This document shows positions 44,001 to 55,709 of a stretch of DNA of 64,000 nt, piece by piece; the first letter of the stretch is position 1; the number at the start of each line of letters is the position of its first letter. Made by a program: the position numbers and the translations under genes. Below the pieces are notes generated by a model, which saw nothing but the letters and a program-made list of their open reading frames with translations, searched no databases and was not told the origin of the DNA. This DNA comes from Platanthera guangdongensis (lineage: Eukaryota; Streptophyta; Magnoliopsida; Asparagales; Orchidaceae): contig CM077152.1 in the NCBI GenBank assembly GCA_039583875.1, positions 22,233,538 through 22,297,537 on the forward strand. The letters are read 5' to 3'.

Positions 44001-44323
44001 TTCTACTTCTCAAGAAAATTCACCAGGTATTCGATGAAGATTAGAACTCAGAAATGCAAACACATGTAATACCCATATTTAGTTCAACATTTCAAAAGTT
44101 TGTCTGATACTCAAGATATATGAAATAAACTTAACAATAATAATAAAATTGATATCATAGTAGGAAAATTACTAAAGTCTGCAATGTGAATAAAAGATTG
44201 GAGAAGGGCTAAATAAATATCTCAAAATATAGATTCACTATGCCAACTAGAATTTATAAAGTACAAGAAGCTTGATTGATTAAAAATTTATATAAGTCTG
44301 ATACATTTAAGTTCATATGAAAG
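44001..44323. other. Kinesin intron, no feature
   Basis: AT-rich sequence; nothing recognised. Confidence 0.4.
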
Positions 44324-45925
44324 TAAGGTTGCAGATGTCGGATGTTGGACTCATGTCGGTTTGAATTTTTTATGTCGGATGTCGGGTTGCGGGGGCTATA
44401 TCGGGGACATTTAAAAATGTTGAATTATAATATTATAATTATATATATAAATTTCATAATATTTTTCATTTTTTAATTTAATTGTAATGATTTTACTGAT
44501 CAAGTGTAAATTAAAAATCATATGAGAAAATTAAACTACCATCAAGTGTCTAACCCATTTATACTAAAAATGAAACGTTACATACTTTCAATCGTGTAAT
44601 ACAACATCACAAAATCTTATTAAACTAAAAATATATTCATAAATGTGAGTGCGCTGCTGCACAAAATCTGCTACTCTAATAGACTAATATAAATCTATAA
44701 TATTGTTTTCCTGCAATCAATAAACGAACATTTGAGTAACAACTAAGAACTATATTAAGGATTAGAACATGACAAAAAAGAATTAACTTAACACAACTTA
44801 CATAAATAATATCAAGATTTTTGATCTGTTGTATAATTCTCAGAAGTATAAATCATTAATGCATCAACAATGTCCTTAGAACTCTCATCCTCATCCCTCT
44901 CCGGCATAGGTCGTTTTCTTTTCGCTTTGTCGTATATACATGCTTTAAAGCCGACCTTGCACTTCTCCTAGAAGCAGAACCCACATCAACATCAACAATG
45001 TCCTCAGTCTAAGTCTAAGTCAACCCTTCTCCAGGAAACAGTTCGTCATCATCATCATCTATAGTATCATTAGCAAGACCCGTTAACCACTCAAAAACTT
45101 TTCCTTCATCAATACTCTTTGTAGACAATGGGTCTTGAGATGGATCAGAATATCTAGACTTTAGTTTAGAATTGAATTTCACAAATACAAGATCATTCAA
45201 TCTTTGGCTTTCTAGCCTATTCCTCTTCTTGGAATGAATCTAAATATTGTATGAATAAACATTAAAAATTGTTATTATTTTAAAATATTATTGAAATATC
45301 ATCTTAAAATTTATATTTACAAGTAAATTATCATCTCAAAAGTGCTCCAACTCCTTTCGCAATCGAAGGAACTAGTTGTCAAATTTAAGATTCTCATGTT
45401 CATAGTTCTCAAATTTGGAGTTTCAATTACATAGAACTTCCACCAATGAGCTTACAAAGAAATCTCAAATTATTATACTAATCAATTCAAAAATAATCTA
45501 ATAATTTTTTGATGAAAAATAAAGGAAGATAATATACCTGAATTGAACCCTGTCAATACTTTTTGCCTCTTTGTTATGTCCTGACCAAATAATCCTTTCT
45601 CTAGCTAATAAACTTCAACATCAACAGTAGTTGGATCTTGCATAGAAGTATCATGAGAGTATATTCTAATGAGACAGTTAATAAACCCACCCATAAACCT
45701 TGGGTATCCATCTATCTCTTCCCTATTTGGGTAGTAGAAGAAGGGATTCATAAAATAGTCTGTTAGATGTAGAGGATTGCTCGTTTTAGTCTCTACTCTA
45801 AGACTCTTTTATCTATCAACTTCCATATAAGGAGATATTTACTCTCCTTAAAGTCAAGAGCAGCAACAACCGTTTCTCTAGCCTTCTTCATATCACCATA
45901 CAACCATCCCATTGAAGGTGATCCG
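44324..45925 (-). mobile_element. hAT transposon remnant, with left terminal repeat at 44324
   Basis: Begins TAAGGTTGCAGATGTCGG, the same terminal sequence as at 5284 (minus) and 55710 (plus), followed by ATGTCGG subterminal repeats. The minus strand carries the 3' half of a transposase gene. No matching right end was found by eye, so the element is truncated or further interrupted. Confidence 0.6.
45015..45925 (-). pseudogene. hAT transposase C-terminal half (DUF659/hAT type), degenerate
   Basis: This is a remnant of the enzyme that would cut and move the hAT elements. The clearest block is 45200-45015 (NDLVFVKFNSKLKSRYS, then an acidic DDDDELFPGEG end), the usual C-terminal region of plant hAT proteins. 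Upstream on the minus strand, around 45760-45690, is a block reading NPLHLTDYFMNPFFYY, like the hAT dimerisation region. Around 45915 MGWLYGDMKKARETV is readable. Stops and frame changes separate the blocks, and introns are possible. The N-terminal BED and catalytic parts are not visible. Non-functional. Confidence 0.55.
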
Positions 45926-48408
45926 ACGTATGAGACTCATACAGATTGAGTCCAAATGAAGTGTTCCCTGAGTGGAATACAGACTGAGTCCAAATGACAA
46001 CTCTAATGTGCCATGAATTGAAGTGTTTCCTGAGTAGAACACAAACTAGTATTTGAAATTACCAAGTCTAGGAATGTGGCTGGCGATCCTACGTATGAAA
46101 CTCGTATGGACTGCTGGCCATATGGGTATGAGCTCACTGATTTGAGACTTATTACGTACGTTGAGCTTTCGCATTTTTCTTAGTTAAATTTAAGATCTTT
46201 GGTTACCTCTGATCGTGTATCGAGGAGTTCATTTTTCTTGCTCTAAGCTAAATGTCGAATTGCTTGACTGATTGACATTTAATATTTATTTATCGGCTAC
46301 ATGTAACATGTATTTATGTGTCTTGTATTTGCTTGGTAACTTGTTAACATGCATTTAAACGATATATGAGTACTTCTATATAATTTACATGAATTTCTTG
46401 AGCGAATTAAGCAATTTGATTCATAATTGGTGATATGTTTAGACAATAGGAGTCGAATTTCTTACCTTTGTGTTGCGACATTTATAAACGCAGCGCGGTG
46501 ACATTATTTCTCTGGTTTATGATTTTAACTCCTCAAGTATATCCCCCCTCGCTCCCTTAACAAACACTGTTATCCTTCAACGAAGTTGGTTTGGATATTA
46601 CATAAGCTGTCTCCGATTCACTTCCTAAGAGTGCAACAAGAAATCTAACTTAATCAGGAGCCAGAAAAATATGACTTTCTTGCTAAAGAGACAATTTCTA
46701 GATATCTCTTGTCCCGGAAGGAAAGATTCATCTGCTATCTGGCCAGATCGACAAGAGGAGATCAATTGACTATCGGTTAGGGTTTGCCTTTGATTTGGAA
46801 GAGGGGATAACCACTGCTACCACTATCCAGCTAAAGATTGTGGGAGAAAAATCAATTACAACAGTGAACCAAGCTAACTACAGCCGAGAAAAGAGGAGTC
46901 GATCAATATCTGTTGAAGGAGAAAGCTAGGGAAGGTCATTCCGGGACTGGAATCGACAGACCAACACTTGAACACCGAGGATCTGAGTTGTCGAGACACT
47001 AACATTTTTACAGGGGGAAATCATGTCTTCATTCTGAAATTGAGAAATAGGGAAAGGAGGAAGCATATGATCCAAGGGAGAGATGGTTTTGGCGCTTAAC
47101 GACAAGGGAGAAGTCGAACAATGACTGAGAGAGTTCAGTTGTGTACCTAGGGCACAAGAGGAGAGACCTATGTGGCCCGTTGCTGTTGTCGTCTACGGGA
47201 GGAAATGGATCTTGGAGCCTAGGCGCAGGCGCGCGCCTGACGAAACCAAGGCGCACCCATATTAAATTTAAATAATCAATATCAAACATCACTCCATCTT
47301 CCTAGTCAGATTTTTCATCTATTCTATTAATTAGTAATTCATTATTATCATTTATATCTTTTAGAGAATAAAATTATTGTAATCACTTTCATCATATTTA
47401 AGTCTCAATGCTTGATTATGTTTTACAAACACTAAATCATGAAAAACATATTGAGTTACATTATTTTTTTCTTTATTTTACAAAAAAATTACAATCGAAA
47501 TTGCACAGACATGTCTTTTATGCTTTAAAAGCACAAAAAGCCGCAAACCTCTGAGCATGGTGAGCTTTAAGCCTTAGGCGCTTCAGAGGTGCACCTTTAA
47601 AAACTAGGCACACTCTACGGTGGAAGATGGCTTTGGCGACTTAACAAATGTTACGTACGCATAAATACGATTGTAATTTAAACTGTTAATACGAGTTTTT
47701 TTGAACTCAGATACGACTGTAATTTAAACTGAAAATATAGTTGAATTACGATCATAATTGCAATTACGACTGTAATCTAAACTGAAAATACAATCCCCGC
47801 ATGATCCTTGTATACACTGAGCGTACAAAAAATTCTCCCTTGTCGACTTCAGTGGGAGGAAGAAAGGCGCATGGAGTCGACGTTTGCGAGATGAGAGGGT
47901 TTGCAGTGGTTTTGTTTTTGGGTTCGGCTGGGAGCGAGATCAACAAAAGGGTTGTTGTGGGTGCTTATTAAAAAAGAGTAACCTGCGGTTACCAAAAGGA
48001 TCGTGGGGCGGGGGGACCGTGTCTTTGTTTTAATTGAGGGGGAAATTAACTCTTCCCTCCTAAATTACCAATTCCGCCCCTACAAAATTAAATCTTCTAA
48101 TTTACTACTTTACACTTTTTTTTGAAACGAGTTGAACAAACATACGTAATATATTATTTTATTTCCGTTGGCAAAATGTAACATAATATTAGTTACCTTG
48201 ATTGGAATGCAATGTACAGGAAATTTATTCGCACTCAGATCCTAAAATGAAAGCATTTTTGTGATTAAAATTAGGATGTTACATTGCAGGTAATAGATAT
48301 TGATTGATTGGATATATAAAATTGTGTTTTTTTAATTTTGAACTTTGATGATGATGTTTTTGAAGCAATCTAAGAATATTTGGAGATTCATTCCCATTTT
48401 TCTCTCAG
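45926..48408. other. Kinesin intron, no gene seen
   Basis: Mostly AT-rich. Near 47210-47610 GCCTAGGCGC and GCCTTAGGCGC motifs at the two ends suggest a small old DNA element without a clear duplication. The 45930-46110 stretch repeats ACGTATGA-ACTC and TGAGTCCAAATGA motifs. The intron ends with TTTTTCTCTCAG. Confidence 0.4.
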
Positions 48409-48491
48409 ATACTAACTGTAAAAGCAGCGGAGGAAGACTACATGGAAACATCGTCCATTCTGAGACAAGCATCTCCTTACATGAAAATCAA
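48409..48491 (+). pseudogene. Kinesin exon E8
   Basis: Reads ILTVKAAEEDYMETSSILR then QASPYMKIK, the end of the kinesin motor core (helix 6 region). It follows E7 in phase 0 and ends in phase 2 at GTAAAG. The 5.1-kb intron before it holds the 5S-like and hAT remnants. Later exons are not in the window; they would lie beyond the Gypsy G2 nest. Confidence 0.82.
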
Positions 48492-49167
48492 GTAAAGTTG
48501 ATTTAGAATTTTTTTTTGTTTCTGGTAAATAGATATAAAGTACTTGTACATTAATTTGTGTATATAACATCCTTTTTAACACCCAATGGCTGTGCACGGG
48601 TCCCTTCGTACGTAGTGTGCGATAACAATAGCACACGACCGTTACTCGAGCGATTGTCGAGTACTATTGCCGTCACACATTGCTCTCGGGGTACCCAATG
48701 CGCCACCACTAATATTTATAAACAACATATGCACTTTGTTTTTAATTTTATGCAAGCGATATGCATTAAAAAAGTCACGTGTTATGTTAAATCAGGGAGG
48801 TCAAAGTGAAAGGGTTCAGATTCGTGTGATAGTCCTATTTTAGGATCACGACCACCCAAAGTTTTCTTTATAATATAGTGTAGATGACATGCTTGGCAAT
48901 TATGATTTTGGAAGACTTTTTATAAACCAATATTCTTTTGTTAACCCTCACTTTGATGCTCAAGATATGTAGAACTGCTATGTTGTTTACACTAATTAAA
49001 TCTATTAACCTTATTTAAAAAAAACTATTCAAATTTTTAGATTTAATGACAATTTTTAAATAATGCATGGGGTTAATTAGTTGGATCAGTGCCCAAGAAA
49101 TTTCTTGGGGAAATTCATTGTTTGCATCAATGTCATCATTTTTACCAATTTTAAATTGTTAAATAAA

Positions 49168-49464
49168 TGTTAAAGAAAGATCCATATAATCGGCCTATGT
49201 AAAGCTCGTTGGGATTAGTCTCCCACCTTAGGATGATGCTTAGAATCTCCTCCCTCCTCCTTTATATATGTACAAATACTTGTGTTGTATTCAAGAAAAT
49301 TAATGAGAAATTGATTAATATTATTATTTCTCTCTCCATTCAGATTCTTTTATATGGCATCGGAGGGAAACAGATCCTAAAGTCTTCCACGCTCTGTTTC
49401 GTACCACGCAATCACCTTTCTGACCGCGCGGTTTGGCGGAGTCCACCTCTCTGACCGCTTCCTT
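49168..49464 (+). mobile_element. Copia-C fragment: LTR, primer-binding site, leader
   Basis: A 175-bp Copia-type LTR (TGTTAAAGAAAGATCC to CCATTCA, 49168-49342) resembles the Copia-A/B LTR layout. It is followed by TATATGGCATCGGAG, a diverged initiator-Met primer site near 49355, and about 100 bp of leader with CTGACCGC motifs. It is broken at 49465 by the Gypsy G2 LTR. The rest of Copia-C should lie beyond the window. Confidence 0.6.
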
Positions 49465-49683
49465 TGTAGCGGCCCAAATTCCGCAAGAATTTAATTGCAT
49501 TCTTTCTGAGAGGGTTTTTCACGTAATTATACGCAGCAGAATAAATCAAGAAGTGTACCAGTGAAACATAACTTCACATTTCATTAATATACAGAATATA
49601 TATACACTGTCATGTGCAAAAATATTCACATTTACTACATTACAAATATCTAACAACAATACAAGAAATAAACTCATGCTAAC

Positions 49684-49770
49684 CTGTGGACGGGTCACGT
49701 CTTCTACTGGTCTTCGTTCTGCCTCTGCCTGAGCCCGTCTAGCGGGGTCTGGTACGCTAGTGCTCGGTTC
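49684..49770 (-). other. Possible G2 gag exon within the LTR
   Basis: On the minus strand an 87-nt open stretch (EPSTSVPDPARRAQAEAERR...) lies between the acceptor ATATTTCAG and CAG|GTTAGC. The 5' LTR copy (63706-63792) keeps the frame with two synonymous and about three replacement changes, and has CGA|GTTAGC at the donor side. It parallels the G1 LTR exon, but the upstream ATG exon and the exact downstream junction were not found. Confidence 0.4.
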
Positions 49771-49963
49771 CTGAAATATTAGGAACCAATTAATTTTGAA
49801 AACTAAGTGAATTCCTTACCCTTACACGTAGCTTCACTCTGCAAGCAGACAAGAGAGTCAGCAACAATGAAATCTATATGAATATGTTTCTCAGTTAGAA
49901 ACAGGTGAAATCATCAATTCTGTATCTGAAATCATTTCATATTTCATTTGTCCTGTTTCTATC

Positions 49964-50147
49964 TGTAGAGATGGAGAAAACCAACCTTGTATATATGTCC
50001 ACTTGGTACAAATACAAAGAATGAGTACAAATATATAGATGAGAGAAAGAGAGAGGAAAGTCATATACACAATGTGGGACTAAAGAGAGGAGAGAGAAAA
50101 CAATTAATGCTATAAAATGGGCCTAGTTTAAATGGGCTTTTCTAACA
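49964..50147 (-). repeat. Copia-B 3' LTR
   Basis: On minus, TGTTAGAAAAGCCCATTTAA to TCCATCTCTACA. Contains TATATATTTGTA, a probable promoter region. Confidence 0.93.
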
Positions 50148-53100
50148 CTCCCCCGCAAGCTGGAGCGTATAGGTCATATGCACCCAGCTTGGACAAACAC
50201 TGGTAGAACAGGGTACTTGATAAGGCCTTTGTGAGGATGTCGACAACTTGATCAGTTCCTGGAACATGCTTCAATTCAAGTTTCTTCAATTGAACCTTCT
50301 CACGAACAAAGTGACAGTCAACTTCGATATGTTTTGTGCGCTCATGAAACACCAGATTCTTTGCTATGTGTATGGCGGCTTGACTATCACAAAATAGAAC
50401 AGCAGAGGAGGGGAGTTTTACTCCCAGGTCAGTAAGGAGACTTTCAAGCCATGTGAGTTCTGAGACAACCGAGGCCATCGATCGGTATTCAGCTTCTACA
50501 GAGGAACGGGCTACCACAGCTTGTTTCTTACTTTTCCATGTAATAAGATGACCACCAAAATAAGTACAGAACCCACTTGTTGACCTCTGATCGTCCAGGG
50601 AACCCGCATAATCGACATCAGAATAGGCAACCAATGCGGGAGCAGAGTCGGAGGTTTTGTAAACAAGCCCTTGACCCGGAGCGCCCTTAAGGTATCGGAG
50701 AATCCGTTCAACCGCCTGGAGATGAGAAGCCCGGGGGGCATGCATGAACCGACTGACAACCCCAACTGCAAACGATATATCCGGCCTGGTGACCGTTAGA
50801 TAGATCAACTTTCCCACAAGGCGTGGATAGTATTCCGAATTCGGAAGCAGCAAATCGTCATCCGAAGCATGAGTGCACAGTTTGTGATTTGCCTCCATCG
50901 GGGTACAAGCTGGCTTGCAACCAGACTGACCAACATCTTTGAGAAGATCGAGACAGTACTTTCGTTGGGAGAGCACCAACCCGTCCGGCCGCCGTGCAAT
51001 CTCGAGACCAAGGAAGTAGCGAAGTTTTCCCAGGTCTTTAGTCTGAAAAACAGTGCTCAGATGTTGTTTGACCTCTTGAATCCCCTTTGAGTCATCCCCA
51101 GTGAGAAGGATGTCATCAACATAAACCAACAGAAGGACGGTGCCAGTGGCCCGGTGTCGGGTAAAAAGGGAGAGATCTGCAGAGCTCCGAGTGAACCCCA
51201 TGTCTCGAACCACCTTGCTGAACTTGTCAAACCACGCCCGAGGGGACTGTTTGAGACCATAAATGGACTTTTTGGGAAGACATACCCGAGACTCCCCCAT
51301 GGTCTCAAACCCGGGCGATTGGCGTATGTAGACGGTTTCCTGAAGGTCGCCATTCAAAAAGGCGTTCTTGATATCGAGCTGATGAAGGGGCCAGTGGCGG
51401 TGCACCGCGACGGAGAGAAGAACGCGGACAATGTTGATCTTGTCCAACGGAGAGAAGGTTTCCTCATAGTCGATGCCCTCCTGTTGTGTGAAGCCACGAG
51501 CCACAAGACGGGCCTTCAGTCGGGCAATAGTGCCATCCGGAGCATGCTTGATGACGAACACCCATTTACACCCAACAGGGTGCTGTCCGGGAGGTAAGGG
51601 AACCAAGACCCAGGTCTGGTTGGCCCAGAGGGCCGTCATTTCTTCGTCCATGGCAGCCCGCTAGCCAGGATGGTGAAGCGCCTCCTGCAAATAGTTAGGG
51701 ACCGAAACAGAGGATAATGAGGTGGCAAAGTGAAGAAGAGATGGAGAGAGGCGATGAAGAGAGACGTAATTCGCCATTGGATGAGCGGTAGAGGCGGGAG
51801 CCGGAGCAGCGGGGAGCAGAGCACCAGAGGTCGAAGCCGACTGCAGAGGGGCAACGGGATGAGGAGAGCGACGAGAATAGACCCGGATAACCAGTGGTGG
51901 TGGATGGACAGGAGGTTGGGAAGGAGGAGAGGAGGAGGAGTGAGGAGCAGGAATGACAGGACGAACGACAAGATCTGGACTCGGAGCGACATCCAGATCA
52001 GGGAAGAATGAAATATCTTCACGGAAAGTCACGTCAGCCGAGACAGTAACCTTGCGGGTAGCAGACAAATAACATACATAACCCTTTTGAGTGCGCGAGT
52101 AGCCCACAAAGATATGTTTGGCGGCACGAGAATCCAACTTGTCCGTGGAGGGACCAAGGTGGTGAACGTAGCAGGTACACCCAAACACCCGTGGAGGAAC
52201 GGGAAAAGGCGGAGTAGTGAGAAAGAGGAGACTGAAGGGAGTAGCATACTGGAGAACGGAAGAAGAAAGGCGGTTGATGAGAAAGCAAGCCGTGGAGAGC
52301 GCGTAGTTCCAGTATGGTTTGAGAACCCGCATTTGAAGCATAAGGGAGCGAACAACATCAAGAAGGTGACGATTCTTGCGTTCAGCGACACCATTCTGTT
52401 GTGGAGTGTACGGACACGAGGTTTGGTGAATAATGCCGAACTTAGAGCAGAGAGTGGCGAAGGTATGACTGGTGTACTCCCGCGTATTGTCCGTACGAAT
52501 AGTACGAATGGGCGCAGAGAACTGAGTGTGAGTCTCAAGTATGAAAGCCCGAAAGACGCGGGGAAGTTCAGAGCGATCCCGGAGGAGATATAACCACGTC
52601 ATGCGAGAGTATTCATCAATAAAAGTAAGAAAATACCGATAGCCAGAAATACTAATAAATTTGTACGGACCCCAGATATCGGAGTGTACCAAAATAAAAG
52701 GAGCGGAGCTCCGAGTACAATGAGAAGGGAACGATGAACGGGGCTGTTTGCCCAAAATACATGTGTCGCAGCGAAAAGCAGGAAGAGAAACATCTGGAAG
52801 AGCCTTCCGGAGGACTGGAAGAGGAGCGTGACCCAGACGGCGATGCCAATCCGAAGAGGAGATAGATGCGAGGACAGTGAGAGAGTCGTCAAGAAGATAG
52901 AGCCCATTCTGCAGCCGTCCTCTACCAATGATAGTCCGCGTCTGCTGATCCTGTATGAGAAAAGAAGAAGAAGTAAATGTCACAGAGTAATTAGAATTAG
53001 TAGTAAGGCGACCAACAAACAGTAAATTGAAAGGAGAGCCCGGAACATGTAGAGCTGAGCGCAGAAGGAGAGAAGAAGTGAGGGAAATATCAGCACATCC

Positions 53101-54238
53101 AGAGACGGGAACCGATGCCCCATTAGCGACAGTAATGTACTTCGGGTGAGGTGAAGACAAGTACTGAGGCGGCCTAACAGAGGTGATATGATGAGTGACA
53201 CCAGAATCAAGGATCCATCGCGGGCCAGAGGATAGACAGGCGATACCTTCACTGGAGAGGGAGGCAGCAGAGGCAACCGAGGCAGGCGGGCGGCTAAGCA
53301 GGCCATGAAGATGCTGGAGCTGAAGACGAACCTCGTCGAGATCAGTACGAGGGGAAGCAGAGTCAGTAGTAGCAGCAGAGGCCTGCGGACGAGGAGGTCG
53401 CCCATGTTTGCGATAGCACGTGACTTCAAGATGCCCATCTTTACCGCAAAACGAGCACTTAGGCCGAGACCGGCCACCCCGACCTCGGCCGCGAGAATCA
53501 GAGCGGCCTCCACGGGCAGAAAAGGGGAGAGGCAATAAGGGAGCGGGTGCCTGTTGAACAAGGGCCGGAGAAGGAAGTCCGGGCACATCCGGAGGCGGGG
53601 AGACTTTGAGAAGCATCGAGCACACATCAGATAAAGTGGGTGTAACGGTAGAGGAGAGGATGTGAGCCCGGACACTGTGAAGATGAGGCGGGACCCGGGC
53701 CATCATCATGACGATACCCACAGCTTCCTTTTGGGTACGTTGAGCAGCAAGATCTAAAGTAGGAGGCTGATGGTGGATCCAAGCCTCAACCAGAGACCGA
53801 GCCTGAGCAACAAAGGACGTCAGGTCGGTCGCACCACTGCTATCAAGGGCCTGGAGAGCAGTGATGATGTCATACAGATGGTGGAGACTATCCTTGCCAG
53901 AGTAGAGGGTGTGGAGCTCGTCCCACATGCCTTTGACCGTCTCTTGGTACATGGCCAGGCGATAAGATTCGCCATCAAGAGAGTTAAGAAGCCAAGTCTG
54001 CACACGACCATCATTGCGTAACCATTCCTCAGTAGGGGTACCGATAACGGCCTGAGTCAAGTGATGAAGGAACCCCTTTGACTGCAGAACACGGCGAACC
54101 GAGTGTGCCCATTCCACAATTTTTCTTGCCAGTGAGAGAAATTGTAGTAATCCGAAGCTCGTCGCGGACTTCCTGGAGAGAGGCCGGGCGGTCAGGAGGA
54201 GGAACTGCCGTGCCAACAGAGTCCGCAGATGTAGCCAT
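50128..54238 (-). pseudogene. Copia-B gag-pol polyprotein, one stop and one frameshift
   Basis: Gag starts at the ATG at 54238 (MATSADSVGTAV). One frame change lies near 54118 at an A/T run (TGGCAAGAAAAATT). From there one frame stays open to 51661: Gag, zinc knuckle (CSFCGKDGHLEVTC), protease (WILDSGVTHHITS, in which Ala of the usual SGAT is Val), then integrase (HRRLGHAPLP, HSDIWGPYK, IRTDNTREY, PQQNGVAERKN). TAG at 51663-51661 replaces the Trp codon seen in Copia-A (HPGWRAAM). RT (YVDDILLTGDD) and RNase H (SDVDYAGSLDDQRSTSGF, with Val for Ala/Asp-Ala in the first motif) follow in the same frame to 50128. Confidence 0.92.
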
Positions 54239-55087
54239 GGAGGCGACCTGGAGGAGAGGAAGCAGGCAGAGACAACGAACTGGATGAGGCAGACACGCTC
54301 AGCAAGGAGCGGGCTATTGAAGGCCGCGGCGGACTGGAGTAGGTCGCGGCGAGTACAGACACGCTCAACAAGGAGCGGACTATAAGAGGCCGCGGCGGAC
54401 TGGATTAGGCCGAGGCGGACTGGATCAGACCGCGGCGGACTGGAGCCGGCCGTGGCAAGAAGAGCACAACAGCTGGCCGTGAAGAGAGGGCAAGCTGGGG
54501 GAGCTCGGCAAGTCGCGGGAGCTTGGCAAGTCGCGGCGACTAGAGGGCGACCGCAGCGGGCTGGACCAGTCCGCAAGACGGAAATCGCAGAGAGAAGCGA
54601 GCTCGCGGCGGACAGGAAAAGAACTTGTCCGCCAGAAGAGGAAGGAGAGCAGCCGCAGGCAGGAGAGAAGCGCGGACAGAAGGAGGCCGCCGAGCTCACG
54701 ACAGACAAAAAAAGAGCAAGAAGAGGAGGCGAATACCGAGCTCGCAGCGGACAGAAGGAGACCGCGGAATTAGGGAGCGAGTTCGCCGAGCTCGCGTCGG
54801 ACAAGAAGAGGCCGCAGCGGACTATGGAAAGCAGTGGACCCCACAGATCAGAGAGAGAGAGGGCTATAAAGAAGGACCAGAAGAGGAGGGAAGAGGAGTG
54901 GTTCCACGGGAGGAGAGGGAGCGGTTTGGACAAAGGCAGGCCGCAGGGGCTATGCGACTAGGAGGCGCAGACACACACACTCAGGCCGCGGAAACCGCAG
55001 GCCTCTGGGCGGATAGGAATGTGAGTCCGCAGGAGACCGCAGGCCGCTGGGCGGATAGAACTCGGAATCCACAGGAGACCGGAACCT

Positions 55088-55100
55088 GGCTCTGATACCA
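55088..55100 (-). promoter_or_regulatory. Copia-B primer-binding site
   Basis: TGGTATCAGAGCC directly abuts the 5' LTR (end at 55101). Complementary to initiator Met tRNA. Confidence 0.93.
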
Positions 55101-55284
55101 TGTAGAGATGGAGAAAGCCAACCTTGTATATATGTCCACTTGGTACAAATACAAAGAATGAGTACAAATATATAGATGAGAGAAAGAGAGAGGAAAGTCC
55201 TATACACAATGTGAGACTAAAGAGAGGAGAGAAAAAATAATAAATGCTATAAAATGAGCCTAGTTTAAATGAGCTTTTCTAACA
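55101..55284 (-). repeat. Copia-B 5' LTR
   Basis: 184 bp, TGTTAGAAAAGCTCATTTAA to TCCATCTCTACA on minus, differing from the 3' LTR at about eight positions (roughly 4%). The insertion is therefore not brand new. Confidence 0.93.
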
Positions 55285-55709
55285 CTATCAATTTCCTTTT
55301 TATTCATAATTCGTTTCTCGAAATACTTAAGGCCATTCGAATATCTCCATTATCCGGGTTCGTCGACCCTTCATATCATTATCCACATTAGGGCGCTTCT
55401 ACGCGCAACAGGCTTCAATGCCTCCTAATCGGATTCATATCATAATCTGTAGGAGTTCGACCCCCCCTACGAGGTGTGAGAGTTCTACCCCCCTCACGAG
55501 GTGTAGGAGTCTGAATCATCACCCCATACTAGGTCGACCCTTAGCATTTCGATGCGTTGACGCGTTCTTCATTTCAATTCAATTTCAATCATTTCGATTC
55601 GTTCAAGTTAATTCAAAAATAGGATTTATTTGTATTTGGTTCCCCTCAAAATTCTATCGCTCGCTAAGCCACGTTAGCGTTTTCGGCGATTCATATATTC
55701 AGTGATATC

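Larger units (their letters stand above)
49964..55284 (-). mobile_element. Ty1/Copia Copia-B (5321 bp), nested in the G2 LTR
   Basis: A complete element: LTRs 49964-50147 and 55101-55284 (184 bp each, about 8 differences). The primer site TGGTATCAGAGCC is at 55100-55088, and the purine tract lies next to 50147. CTATC flanks both sides (49959-49963, 55285-55289). The uninterrupted target, TTTCTATCAATTTCC, is preserved at the right end of the window in the 5' LTR of G2, confirming the insertion. Confidence 0.95.
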
